DNA of 39,459 nt from Desulfobacteraceae bacterium (GCA_011389735.1 JAABTS010000037.1:1-39459), one strand, 5' to 3'; shown: positions 8,291 to 17,078, counted from the stretch's first letter. Notes: generated by a model not told the origin, from the letters alone. Numbers and translations: made by a program.

Positions 8291-10783
8291 TCAAAAAATG
8301 GACGACGACAACATTTCTTCAACATAAAACCATCCCAGGGAGGGCATTTCATAAAAAGTATAAATGTAACGTTTTCCGTCCCGCTCCACTTCGGCCACTC
8401 CGGACTCGCTCCTCAAAATGGCGTCCACGACTTCCTTTTCGTGGAATGAGCTCAGGAGCAGTTTACCGGATTTGTCGGTCGGAGCCGTATCCGACGATAT
8501 ATGGGTCGAACTGACAACGACGCGCGCCTTGTTATCCAGGAGAAAACTTTCTTCGATCACGCCGACCTTGGCCTTTCGGGTCAGATTGACGCGAATGATG
8601 TCGCTGAAGGTGACGTCCATGCCGAGTACCCCGAAAAACTGGCCCTTGGAATCAAACAAAGACGTAGCGCACGGCAAAACCAGCCCCTGCCCCTGATTGT
8701 CCATGTACGGATTTCCCCATCGGACGGAATCCTTGTGCGCCCCGAGGGCATACCACGGACGGCGACGCGGATCATACTCGTCCGAATACGTTTCCTTGCC
8801 CGGAAACGAATACATGACGCCCGCCTCCAGACCGATATAGGCCCAGCGAATGGGAACGCCGTGTATTGTCAGCAGCCGTCGAGCTTCCTCTTCGGGCAAG
8901 GGAGCGGTGTTTCCGCGACTGGCCAGAAGCACCTGCTTGAAATGGTAACGCAAAGGAGCCAGACGCTGCATGGTTTCAGCCACCTCTTCGGCTTCAACCC
9001 CGGGCGACAGCTTCACCACCGGATACTCGATACTGACCGGCTTGTCATAAAGCGCCGCATGCACATAGTCTTTGGGCGCTTTGGCCGGATCACGGAATTC
9101 CCAGATCCAATAAAACCGCTCCTCGTTGGGCGGCGCGTATTGAATAAGGTACATGGCGCTTCTAGACAAGTCGGACGCCAGATCTTCCAGGCGCTGAAAT
9201 CGACTGTCGATCATATGGGCCTGGGACGACACTTCGGCCTGGAGCCGTGTCAACTGTTTTTCACGGATCTGGGAGGCGAGCATGGCGGATCGTTCCCGGT
9301 ACAGACTGAAAATGGTGACGAAAGAAAATATCAAAAATATCGCCATCAGGGCGATCACCGTGATCTCCCGGTGTTTGCTCATCCATCGCCAGACCTTCCG
9401 GGGGATGTTGTCGGGATGCTCGGATACTTCGTCCCCCCTCAAAAAGGCGCGCACATCCTCGGCGAGGGCCGACACCTTGGGATACCTGTCCTTCGGAGAA
9501 AAAGCCGTGGCCTTGTAAATAATCGCCTTTAGTTCCTGGGGTATTTTCTGATGCTCAGGGACAATGTGTTCCAGGGTGTTGAGGTATCCTTCTTGAGCCC
9601 ATTGCAGTTTCTGGGCCGGGTTGCCGACTCGAGCCGGTTTCAGAGTCACCAGCTCATACAAAATCGCGCCCATGGAAAAGATATCACTTTTCGTGTTTAC
9701 GTCCGGCAGTCCCTTGGCCTGCTCCGGCGACATATAGCTCAATGTGCCGACGATCCCGCCGATCTGAGTTTCCGGCTGATCAAGAACCTGTCCGTCGTCG
9801 GTAAAAATTTGGGTATGCGGAACCGCCGTCAGATCGTCATCCGCATCATCCTTCATCATTTTGGCGATCCCCCAGTCCATCACATAAACTTCCCCGAAAT
9901 CGCCGATCATGATGTTGGCCGGTTTTAAATCCCGATGCACCACCTGCTTCCTATGCGCATACGCGATCCCTTCGCAGGCCTTTAAAAAATAATCCAGCCG
10001 GGACTTCAAATTGATTTCCTGTTCCAGTTCGGCCTTGGGATTTTGTTTGTAAATCTTCCTGGCTTTGGCGATAATCTCGCCGAAAGTCTTCCCCTTGACC
10101 AGTTTCATGACAAAGGAAACGTTTTGCGTATTTTCATCCGGCTCTTTGACCGTATACAGAGGAACTATGTTGGGATGGTCGAGCTGAGCCGTAATCTGAG
10201 CCTCCCGCAAAAAGTAGCTCAAGGCCGCCGGATTGCCGTCTTTCAGCACCTTGATCGCCACTTTTCTTAAAAGCTGGGTGTCTTTGGCCAGAAGAACTTC
10301 GCCCATGCCGCCCTGGCCGATAGTGCCCATTTCTTCATACCGCTCGGTAATCTCATCGGGGCCGCCGAAGGCCGATTCCATGAAATCGACATTGGTCAAG
10401 GTATTTTCGATAAGATACGTTTCTTCACTCTCATCGTAGTCATCTTCATCGGTCTGGTCGCGCTTTTTGAGATCCGGTTTTTTCGGGGACGGCGGCTTCC
10501 TCTCGGAAACAGGCGCCGGCTCGGACGGGCTTTCGGCTTCCGGCATCGGTTCCGGCTCGATTGTTCGACCAGTAGCTTCCGATACTGGGGGAGCCCCTCC
10601 GGAAGAGACCTGGGGCCGTGTTTTCGACTTTCCGATCGATTCAGACGCCGCGCCGCCGGATTCTTCAGGTTTTACAGTGAAAACATGCTTGCAACTGGCG
10701 CACCTAACCTTCGATCCCCGGGGTTTGATCAACTCATCTTTTATTTTGAAAGCGGTCTGGCAAGCTTCACATTTGATAATCAT
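8291..10783 (-). CDS. Membrane Ser/Thr protein kinase: MJ0042 zinc ribbon, kinase, transmembrane helix, Cache sensor
   Basis: A one-component signalling kinase of 830 residues. The ATG at 10783 (GAGGG 8 bases upstream) is preferred to an in-frame TTG at 10798. Cys5, 8, 28 and 31 form an MJ0042-type zinc ribbon. Residues 40-145 are a proline- and acid-rich linker. The kinase domain (about 150-450) has a glycine loop GQGGMG (156-161), Lys178, HRDLKPAN (283-290) and a DWG in place of DFG (303-305). A single membrane helix (about 474-495) leads to a periplasmic sensor with the dCache landmark YDPRRRPWY. The layout puts the kinase in the cytoplasm and the ligand sensor outside. The gene stands alone, upstream of the rnf operon, beyond PAL-C. 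All catalytic residues are present; the target is unknown. Confidence 0.9.
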   Translation of the reverse strand: MIIKCEACQTAFKIKDELIKPRGSKVRCASCKHVFTVKPEESGGAASESIGKSKTRPQVSSGGAPPVSEATGRTIEPEPMPEAESPSEPAPVSERKPPSPKKPDLKKRDQTDEDDYDESEETYLIENTLTNVDFMESAFGGPDEITERYEEMGTIGQGGMGEVLLAKDTQLLRKVAIKVLKDGNPAALSYFLREAQITAQLDHPNIVPLYTVKEPDENTQNVSFVMKLVKGKTFGEIIAKARKIYKQNPKAELEQEINLKSRLDYFLKACEGIAYAHRKQVVHRDLKPANIMIGDFGEVYVMDWGIAKMMKDDADDDLTAVPHTQIFTDDGQVLDQPETQIGGIVGTLSYMSPEQAKGLPDVNTKSDIFSMGAILYELVTLKPARVGNPAQKLQWAQEGYLNTLEHIVPEHQKIPQELKAIIYKATAFSPKDRYPKVSALAEDVRAFLRGDEVSEHPDNIPRKVWRWMSKHREITVIALMAIFLIFSFVTIFSLYRERSAMLASQIREKQLTRLQAEVSSQAHMIDSRFQRLEDLASDLSRSAMYLIQYAPPNEERFYWIWEFRDPAKAPKDYVHAALYDKPVSIEYPVVKLSPGVEAEEVAETMQRLAPLRYHFKQVLLASRGNTAPLPEEEARRLLTIHGVPIRWAYIGLEAGVMYSFPGKETYSDEYDPRRRPWYALGAHKDSVRWGNPYMDNQGQGLVLPCATSLFDSKGQFFGVLGMDVTFSDIIRVNLTRKAKVGVIEESFLLDNKARVVVSSTHISSDTAPTDKSGKLLLSSFHEKEVVDAILRSESGVAEVERDGKRYIYTFYEMPSLGWFYVEEMLSSSIF

Positions 10784-10939
10784 AGCGGTTTCCCTCAAAA
10801 ATCAGCTATTGGATCGGTTTAGGACACATTCAAAGTTCCATTGCCCGCGCAGTGTAAAGATTTTTTTATGAAATTTCAACAGAAATATTTATACCCATTC
10901 ATTTATTCATGAAACACCAGGAAAATGATGCAGGTTTTC

Positions 10940-11077
10940 GGCATCCTTCATAAACCCAGGAAAGTGGTTGACACTTTCCAAGTCGGGATCGGGATCGCTA
11001 TCGGGATCGAAACAATTCGCTCTCGATAGAGATAGAGATCCCGATTTCAAAGTGTAAACTGACAGATGAAGGATGCC
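10940..11077 (-). repeat. MITE-like element, copy 2 (inverted relative to copy 1)
   Basis: The same 12-bp terminal inverted repeats as 25-112 (GGCATCCTTCAT at 10940-10951 and ATGAAGGATGCC at 11066-11077), with the interior in reverse complement. It is 50 bp longer because the middle carries an extra block of ATCGGG/TAGAGA short repeats that is itself partly palindromic. The 10784-11195 gap otherwise holds a putative promoter for the downstream operon and no gene. Confidence 0.8.
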
Positions 11078-11116
11078 CGGAATTCTGTAAATTCATGATT
11101 TTCCCGAGGGAACTCA

Positions 11117-11147
11117 TTGACATCATTTTATTCTTGTGAAATATGAC
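11117..11147 (+). promoter_or_regulatory. Possible sigma-70-like promoter for the hnd/rnfB2 operon
   Basis: TTGACA at 11117-11122 matches the -35 consensus exactly. About 17-19 bases later come AATATG/TATGAC (11140-11147) as a weak -10. This places a start about 40 bases before the 11196 ATG. The -10 is poor, so confidence is low. Confidence 0.35.
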
Positions 11148-11195
11148 ATTTAAAGATATTAACCTTTATAAGCGTTTAGGTGGGAGATTGAAGTT

Positions 11196-11690
11196 ATGGT
11201 ATCCGTATTACACCCTCAACATCCTGATATTACAAATGATATGTGGAATGAGATTGATGAAGTGATCGACGGCCGGCGATCTCAACCTGGCTCGGTCATC
11301 GCCGTTCTCAGGGAATGTCAAGCCATTGTCGGCTATCTTCCGGTCGAGCTGATCGATCATATCGCCACGGGTTTGAATTTATCGAAAAGCCGGGTGTTTG
11401 GTGTCGTATCGTTTTATTCTCTGTTTTCATTGAAGCCCAAAGGCAGGCACACCGTCAAATGTTGTATCGGCACAGCATGCTATGTAAAAGGGATCAAAGA
11501 AACGCTGTCGCGTATTCAGAACGAATATAAACTGGAAGAGGGCGGTACGACCGAAGACAGGCGTTTTTCGCTCATGAGCGTCAGATGTCTCGGCGCCTGC
11601 GGATTGGCCCCGGTCATGGTGATTGACGATGATGTTCATGGCGATGTGAAGCCTGACAAGGTCGACGCAATTTTGGAACAATACGCCTGA
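11196..11690 (+). CDS. NuoE/HndA-like 2Fe-2S subunit
   Basis: Thioredoxin-like 2Fe-2S protein of 164 residues, similar to the 24-kDa subunit of complex I (NuoE) and to HndA of NADP-reducing hydrogenases. The four cluster ligands are visible as CCIGTACYVKG (C-x4-C) and CLGACGLAP (C-x3-C). The preceding helical domain has the normal SRVFGVVSFYSLFSL motif. The family length is typical. It is first in a five-gene redox operon, 96 bp before the DRTGG gene, with GGGAG upstream of the ATG. Its expected partner is the NuoF/HndC-like protein at 12159, together forming a diaphorase module that passes electrons between NAD(P)H and iron-sulfur clusters. The location is cytoplasmic. Confidence 0.9.
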   Translation: MVSVLHPQHPDITNDMWNEIDEVIDGRRSQPGSVIAVLRECQAIVGYLPVELIDHIATGLNLSKSRVFGVVSFYSLFSLKPKGRHTVKCCIGTACYVKGIKETLSRIQNEYKLEEGGTTEDRRFSLMSVRCLGACGLAPVMVIDDDVHGDVKPDKVDAILEQYA

Positions 11691-11713
11691 TGTTCAACTT
11701 ATTTTTTATAGCC

Positions 11714-11760
11714 TTTCAGATATTAGATTTCAGTGCGCTATCGGAATGTAATATCTGAAA
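11714..11760. repeat. PAL-B palindrome, copy 2 (perfect arms)
   Basis: The inverted arms TTTCAGATATTA (11714-11725) and TAATATCTGAAA (11749-11760) match at all 12 positions around a 23-base centre. The hairpin lies inside the operon between the first two genes. A longer, decayed relative is at 115-206. Confidence 0.7.
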
Positions 11761-11786
11761 ACTTATTGTAACAGAGGCCGGTCAAC

Positions 11787-12140
11787 ATGAAATTATATGA
11801 GGTTCGGGATATTTTGAACGCGGATGTCTTGTCCGGCGTGGAATTTATGGATCAGACCGTTTTCGGGGGAGGGAGCGCCGATTTAATGGATGATATTCTT
11901 TCCGCTGTAGCTAACGGATCGGTTTTATTGACGGGACTGACAACGGAACAGGCCATCCGTACGGCTCAGATCGCCAAAGTCGGCGGGATCGTCTATGTTC
12001 GCGGCAAGCGCCCTGACCAGGACATCGTCACGCTTGCGGAATCCCTGTCCTTGCCGTTAATGACGACTCGTTTTTCCCTGTTTGTCGCAAGCGGTAAGCT
12101 TTATATGAACGGACTTAGAGGGCTTGACGGGTCCTGGTGA
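11787..12140 (+). CDS. DRTGG-domain protein
   Basis: Small cytoplasmic protein of 117 residues that fits the DRTGG domain family: MKLYEVRDILNADVLSG at the start, a GSVLLTGLTTEQAIRTAQIA stretch in the middle, and VTLAESLSLPLMTTRFSLF near the end. Stand-alone DRTGG proteins are commonly encoded in clusters for [FeFe] hydrogenases and Hnd-type complexes, but their role is not established; regulatory nucleotide binding has been suggested for the fold. The ATG follows a GAGG site, and the stop is 18 bp before the NuoF-like gene. It is complete and not obviously degenerate. Confidence 0.8.
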   Translation: MKLYEVRDILNADVLSGVEFMDQTVFGGGSADLMDDILSAVANGSVLLTGLTTEQAIRTAQIAKVGGIVYVRGKRPDQDIVTLAESLSLPLMTTRFSLFVASGKLYMNGLRGLDGSW

Positions 12141-12158
12141 CACCGGAGGAAACAGATT

Positions 12159-14006
12159 ATGGCAAAAACGACCTTAGAAGATCTGAAAAGAATTAAAGAG
12201 AATACTTCAGCGCGGGTTGAATCCAAAAACGCGAAAAGCTTGCTGATTTGCGGCGGCACAGGATGTCACGCCACCGGGAGTATACCTGTCAAGGAAATGC
12301 TCATCGAGGAAATTGCGAATCGGGGCTTAAACGATCAATATAACATTATTGAAACCGGATGCAACGGGTTTTGCGCCATGGGCCCTATCCTGGTCGTGCA
12401 TCCGGACGGCGTTTTTTATGAAAAAGTGTCCAAAAAGAACATCGAGGAGATCGTTGAAAAGCATTTGGTGAACGGAGAGATTGTTGAAAAATGTTTATAC
12501 AAAGATCCCGTCTCCAAAAAGCGGATACCCCTTCAAGACGATATCCCCTTTTTTGCGCACCAGATGCCTCGTGTTCTTAGAAATAAAGGATTGATCAACC
12601 CGGAATCAATAGACGAATATATTGCTCGCGACGGATATCAGGGAGCGCACAAGGCTTTGACCGGCATGCCTCCCGAGGAAATTATCGAGCAGGTGAAAAT
12701 ATCCGGTATGCGGGGAAGAGGCGGCGCCGGATTTCCGACCGGCGTAAAATGGGATTTCGCCGGGAAGAGCGAAGGGAGTGTCAAATATGTGTTGTGCAAT
12801 GCGGATGAGGGCGATCCGGGGGCTTTCATGGACCGGAGTATACTGGAAGCCGACCCTCATGCGGTGATAGAAGGCATGATAATCGCCGCCAAGGCGATCA
12901 ATGCGTCCCAGGGATATATTTACGCCAGAACCGAATATCCGCTCGCCATTCGCAGGCTTCAGACCGCTATCGACCATGCTCGGGAATACGGGCTTTTAGG
13001 CGATGATATTTTCGGCTCCGGATTTTCGTTCGACATCGATATTTATCAGGGCGCCGGCGCGTTTGTTTGTGGCGAAGAAACGGCTTTGATGCGGTCTATC
13101 GAGGGCAAACGCGGCATGCCGAGACCCAGGCCGCCTTTTCCGGCGCAAAAAGGCTTATGGGAAAAACCCACCATTTTGAACAATGTCGAAACCCTGGCCA
13201 ATATTCCTCAAATAATATTGAACGGCGGAGAATGGTACGCAGCCGTGGGTACGGAAACCAGCAAGGGCACCAAGGTGTTCGCCGTTTCCGGGGATGTGAA
13301 CAATATCGGCCTTGTCGAAGTTCCGATGGGGACGAGTTTACGCACCATTATTTTCGATATCGGCGGCGGGATCCCTGGAAAACGGAAGTTCAAGGCCGTT
13401 CAATTGGGAGGTCCGTCCGGAGGTTGTATTCCGGAACAACACCTGGACACGCCGGTGGATTACGAGGAGATCGCCAAAGTGGGCGCGATTATGGGCTCGG
13501 GCGGTGTCATTGTTATGGACGAGGACACCTGCATGGTGGATATGGCGCGGTTCTTCATGGATTTCATCCAGGAGGAATCCTGTGGAAAATGTACGCCCTG
13601 CCGTGAGGGAACACGCCGCCTGCTTCAGATTCTCGATAAAATTTGTGACGGCCGGGGAAAACCTGAAGATCTGGATGCGCTGGAGGAATTGTCCGCCGTC
13701 ATCAAGGATGCGGCTCTTTGCGGACTAGGACAAACCGCGCCAAACCCGGTGCTATCGACAATCCGCTATTTCAAGGACGAATATCTGGCCCATATTAATG
13801 AAAAGCGGTGTCCGGCGAAGCGGTGTGTCGCGCTTTTAAAATTTGAAATTGACCCCGAATTGTGTCAACAATGCGGATTATGTTCCAAACGGTGTCCGGC
13901 TGGAGCCATATCGTGGGAGAAAAAGAAACCGGCCGTCATCGATAAGGAAAAATGCACCAAATGTATGACATGCTTTTCGGTATGCCGATATGACGCCATT
14001 TTCTGA
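12159..14006 (+). CDS. NuoF/HndC-like NAD(P)H-FMN-FeS subunit
   Basis: Large diaphorase subunit, 615 residues, in four parts. A thioredoxin-like 2Fe-2S N-terminus has CGGTGCHATGS (31-41) and GCNGFCAMGP. The FMN/NADH domain has GMRGRGGAGFPTG (about 184-196), CNADEGDPGAFMDR and YQGAGAFVCGEETAL. The SLBB and N3-cluster region has SCGKCTPCREG followed by CGLGQTAPNP. Two C-terminal ferredoxin clusters are CQQCGLCSKRCPAGAI and CTKCMTCFSVCRYDAI; the second has Arg in place of the usual Pro after the last Cys. All cofactor sites look intact. GGAGG precedes the ATG. The arrangement equals HndC or HydB of electron-bifurcating enzymes, but no hydrogenase catalytic subunit is encoded nearby; the next gene is RnfB-like instead. 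Confidence 0.93.
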   Translation: MAKTTLEDLKRIKENTSARVESKNAKSLLICGGTGCHATGSIPVKEMLIEEIANRGLNDQYNIIETGCNGFCAMGPILVVHPDGVFYEKVSKKNIEEIVEKHLVNGEIVEKCLYKDPVSKKRIPLQDDIPFFAHQMPRVLRNKGLINPESIDEYIARDGYQGAHKALTGMPPEEIIEQVKISGMRGRGGAGFPTGVKWDFAGKSEGSVKYVLCNADEGDPGAFMDRSILEADPHAVIEGMIIAAKAINASQGYIYARTEYPLAIRRLQTAIDHAREYGLLGDDIFGSGFSFDIDIYQGAGAFVCGEETALMRSIEGKRGMPRPRPPFPAQKGLWEKPTILNNVETLANIPQIILNGGEWYAAVGTETSKGTKVFAVSGDVNNIGLVEVPMGTSLRTIIFDIGGGIPGKRKFKAVQLGGPSGGCIPEQHLDTPVDYEEIAKVGAIMGSGGVIVMDEDTCMVDMARFFMDFIQEESCGKCTPCREGTRRLLQILDKICDGRGKPEDLDALEELSAVIKDAALCGLGQTAPNPVLSTIRYFKDEYLAHINEKRCPAKRCVALLKFEIDPELCQQCGLCSKRCPAGAISWEKKKPAVIDKEKCTKCMTCFSVCRYDAIF

Positions 14007-14023
14007 ACAGGAAAATATGACCG

Positions 14024-14118
14024 CTTTTCAGAAATTCAATCTCGTGATGGGCGCCCCCCGGATAATACGCCGCTTATATTCCAAGCCGGGAACGTACTGT
14101 AATTCATTGTCTGAAAAG
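14024..14118. repeat. PAL-A palindrome, degenerate copy inside the operon
   Basis: TTTTCAGAAATTCAATCTCG with a GGGCGCCCCCCGG block begins the copy; its inverted partner is AAGCCGGGAACGTACTGTAA with TTCATTGTCTGAAAAG. The arms are more diverged than in other copies. It lies in the 200-bp gap between the NuoF-like gene and the second RnfB-like gene; the rest of the gap shows only the AGGAGAGG ribosome-binding site. Confidence 0.5.
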
Positions 14119-14206
14119 CTATATAAGTCAAAATGTCGCGGTTTTTTAGCCGGCGAAAGAAAAATATGAAAGCGTTACCAGCAAAACCAAACAGGAGAGG
14201 ATAATC

Positions 14207-16327
14207 ATGATCCAGGCGATTTTTATGATGGGAGGGCTCGGTGTGGTCGTAGGTATCGGGCTGGCGGTTGCGTCGAAAATTTTTTATGTATATGTGGATC
14301 CGAAGGTTTTGGCCGTTGACGACGTTCTTCCGGGAGCGAACTGCGGCGGTTGCGGATATCCGGGATGCGGCTCCAATGCGGAAGCCATTGTGGCCGGGAA
14401 ATCGTCTCCCAATTCTTGTGTGGCGGCGGGGGCCGAGGTGGCGGAGGCCATCGCTGCGATTCTGGGCGTTTCCGTCGAGGCGAAAGAGCCGGATATTGCA
14501 AAACCGGGATGCTATTTCGGCCCTGACGACGCCGATTTGAAATATATTTATGACGGTTTGTCGGACTGTAAGGCGGCGGCGCTGCTTGGCGGCGGCATGA
14601 AAGTTTGTGACATCGGATGCCTGGGATTGGGAAGCTGTGCGGCGGCCTGTCCGTTCGGCGCAATCGTTATGGGACCGGACCGTCTTCCCGTTGTCGATCC
14701 GGAAAAATGCACCGGATGCGGCGCATGTGAACGCGTGTGTCCCAAACACATTATAAAACTGTCTTCGGTAACCCGTCGAATTCTCAGGGAATACACCCTT
14801 GAAGACTGCGTCACGCCCTGTCAGCAGGCCTGTCCCGCTGGAATCGATATCCGGGAATATATTCGTCAGATTCTATTGGGCGATTATCATCGGAGCGTTC
14901 AGGTCATCAAAGAACGTAATCCGTTTCCCACCGTTATCGGCCGGATTTGCCCAAGACCCTGCGAATTGAACTGTCGCCGTAACTTATCGGATGAACCGGT
15001 CGCCATTAATTTTCTTAAACGGTTTGCAGCGGATTATGAATTGAAGAGCGGAAACCGGATATTGCCGTATCAGGCTCCTGAAACAGGAAGGCGGATCGCG
15101 GTAGTGGGCGGAGGTGTGGAAGGGCTTTCCACAGCTTATTTCAGCGCCCGTTTAGGACACGATCCGACAGTGTTTGAAGCCACGAACCAGGCCGGCGGTA
15201 TTCTCAGAAAAGCCATTTCACAATACCGGCTGCCGCCTGAAATCCTGGACTGGGATATTCAGGGCGTCATGGAAATGGGAGTCAGTATCGTCACCAATAT
15301 GGCGATAGGAAAGGACATGACGATCAACACGCTGCTCGCTCAAGGATATGATGCGGTTTTCCCGGCCACGGGCGGATGGGACAGCCGGTTGTCGCGAAAA
15401 GCGGATATTGAAGAATTGATACCGGGGATTTATCTCGTGGTCGATTTAATCATGGCCGACACTGGAAGATCCAACAAGATCCCATGCGGCTCCGATGTTG
15501 TGATTACAGGCGGAGGGCCTGCGGTTCTCGACGCGGCCCGCATTTGTCACGACCTCGGATCGGATAATATTACTCTTTTGTTCACGGAACCCGAAGAGCG
15601 TTTGAATCTGGATTCGGAGGCGCTGTCGGAAGCCGAAAACGACGGAATGAAAATTTTTTACGAATGCGGAATCACAAAAGTGTACGGTGAGGAAAACCGG
15701 TTAAAAAGCATTGACTATATCGACAAGCGAACACGCGAAATTCATTCCGTTACGGCTCAAAACATATTCATTGCATCCGGACGATTCCCCGAAATGATTT
15801 TTACGTCGAAACCATCTGAACATGCGGACGACACGCAAGAAACTGAAGATAAAGGCGGCCTCCCCGAGGATACAACAGCCGAAGCTTTAGAGGCCGTCCA
15901 GGAGCCTGTCGAATGGATCGGAATCATGCCGTATAAAAACCCAAGGCGCCATGAAGAAATCGGCGTCGCCGCCGAAGGAGACCCGTTAACGGACTATAGC
16001 GCTGCTATCGAAGCTATAGCCGCGGGACGGCGGTCCGCCGCCTCCATTCATCAAATTCTGTACGGCCTCGAACCGGAATTGCCGGAAAAAGTAATTCACC
16101 CAAATGCGCCGGTTCAAGATGTGGATCATTTGGAAAATGTCGCGCCGGCGCCCCGGAATATCATGCCGCTTTGCAGCCCCGAAGAACTAGACGAGTGCGG
16201 AGAAATCGAGAAAGGATTTTCCGAAGAAGCGGCGCTCGCTGAATCCAAACGATGTTTGCAGTGCGGACTGATCTGCTATGAAAAGCAGCCCGCTCAAATG
16301 ATTTCCGGCGGCGGAACAGCGGCCTGA
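14207..16327 (+). CDS. Second RnfB-like flavoprotein with degenerate pyridine-nucleotide site
   Basis: 706 residues with the same plan as the rnfB product at 1197-3263: N-terminal membrane helix (about 5-25), CGGCGYPGC (46-54), two ferredoxin motifs (GCLGLGSCAAACPFGAI and CTGCGACERVCPKHI), CQQACPAGIDIREYI, a Rossmann FAD motif VVGGGVEGLSTAY, and a C-terminal CLQCGLIC. Two sites differ. The second Rossmann motif reads ITGGGPAVLDAARI instead of GGGNTAID, and the basic YRR that follows is LLFTEPEER. The conserved AGDS motif is EGDPLTDYSA, and an acidic low-complexity insert (about 545-575) precedes it. NAD(P)H use is therefore doubtful, although the iron-sulfur part is intact. AGGAGAGG lies 7 bases before the ATG. 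It probably docks the NuoE/F-like pair to a membrane partner (inference). Confidence 0.88.
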   Translation: MIQAIFMMGGLGVVVGIGLAVASKIFYVYVDPKVLAVDDVLPGANCGGCGYPGCGSNAEAIVAGKSSPNSCVAAGAEVAEAIAAILGVSVEAKEPDIAKPGCYFGPDDADLKYIYDGLSDCKAAALLGGGMKVCDIGCLGLGSCAAACPFGAIVMGPDRLPVVDPEKCTGCGACERVCPKHIIKLSSVTRRILREYTLEDCVTPCQQACPAGIDIREYIRQILLGDYHRSVQVIKERNPFPTVIGRICPRPCELNCRRNLSDEPVAINFLKRFAADYELKSGNRILPYQAPETGRRIAVVGGGVEGLSTAYFSARLGHDPTVFEATNQAGGILRKAISQYRLPPEILDWDIQGVMEMGVSIVTNMAIGKDMTINTLLAQGYDAVFPATGGWDSRLSRKADIEELIPGIYLVVDLIMADTGRSNKIPCGSDVVITGGGPAVLDAARICHDLGSDNITLLFTEPEERLNLDSEALSEAENDGMKIFYECGITKVYGEENRLKSIDYIDKRTREIHSVTAQNIFIASGRFPEMIFTSKPSEHADDTQETEDKGGLPEDTTAEALEAVQEPVEWIGIMPYKNPRRHEEIGVAAEGDPLTDYSAAIEAIAAGRRSAASIHQILYGLEPELPEKVIHPNAPVQDVDHLENVAPAPRNIMPLCSPEELDECGEIEKGFSEEAALAESKRCLQCGLICYEKQPAQMISGGGTAA

Positions 16328-16370
16328 TCGAGCAGGCCGGGGAAAGATGGTTTCGTCGTTATCGTCTTTC

Positions 16371-16452
16371 GGAAATTCAAACACACCTTGTTGCGGGCCC
16401 GGATTGTACGAAGTTCATCCCCGGGCCCGCCGCCTTTTGAAATTCAATTTCA
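16371..16452. repeat. PAL-A palindrome, full copy inside the operon
   Basis: The left arm GGAAATTCAAACACACCTTG then TTGCGGGCCCGG, and the right arm CCGGGCCCGCCGCCTTTTGA then AATTCAATTTC, are inverted. The element fills the gap between the second RnfB-like gene and the RseC-like gene. Confidence 0.65.
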
Positions 16453-16511
16453 AAGACACCCGGGCGTCCGGAACATGGAATTAAAAACCTGTAAAAAACG
16501 AGGAAAATAAT

Positions 16512-17006
16512 TTGGCGATAGAAGAAGGCATTGTGACACGAATCGAAGGCCCCCATGCATGGGTAAAAACGATGAAAAGCAGCGCATGCAAGTCCTGCTC
16601 GGCCAGAGGGGGATGCACAACTCTGGGCGGCGGCAAGGAAATGATCGTTGAAGCGCTGAACAACGCCAACGCCGCAGTGGGAGACCTTGTTGCGGTGGGG
16701 TTTGAAACAGGCCCCTTGTTGAAGCTGACCTTTCTCTTGTATATCTTTCCCATCTGCTGTTTGTTTATCGGCGCGGTCATAGGAGACAAGATTCATACGA
16801 GGATCGGATTCGACCCGTCAATAGCATCCCTGTTATTCGGGATGCTGTTTTTCATTTTCTCGTTTATCGTTATCCGGGTAATCGGGAAAAGGCTCTCGGG
16901 AAAAGCGGAATATAAGGCCAGGGTGGTTCAAATCAGACGACGGTCGCAACCGACGAATGGTTCAACAACGCGTTGTCCGTCGGGCGACGGCTCTTCATCC
17001 GAGTAA
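16512..17006 (+). CDS. RseC/SoxR-reducing-system family protein
   Basis: Small inner-membrane protein of 164 residues. N-terminal cysteines in the family pattern (CKSCSARGGC, about 27-36) precede two transmembrane helices: about 74-96 (TFLLYIFPICCLFIGAVIG) and about 103-124 (FGMLFFIFSFIVIRVIG). The last 30 residues are hydrophilic and variable. RseC-family proteins (PF04246) occur with Rnf/Rsx complexes and are proposed to help assemble or regulate them, which fits this position directly after an RnfB-like gene. The start codon is TTG, chosen because GAGGA lies 8 bases upstream and no ATG is available in the conserved N-terminus. It is last in its operon and converges with the DUF3108 gene. 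Confidence 0.82.
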   Translation: MAIEEGIVTRIEGPHAWVKTMKSSACKSCSARGGCTTLGGGKEMIVEALNNANAAVGDLVAVGFETGPLLKLTFLLYIFPICCLFIGAVIGDKIHTRIGFDPSIASLLFGMLFFIFSFIVIRVIGKRLSGKAEYKARVVQIRRRSQPTNGSTTRCPSGDGSSSE

Positions 17007-17078
17007 CCAGGCGTCTTCCAGGTTCTCGGCAATTATGCGCAGTGAAATTAAATTTTTGAAAACCTCTGCACCTTTTTC

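Noticed and set aside
12159-14006. The NuoF-like protein as part of a complete complex I or a hydrogenase operon
   Set aside because: No NuoG/HndD, NuoB-D or membrane nuo genes follow; the next genes are RnfB-like and RseC-like.
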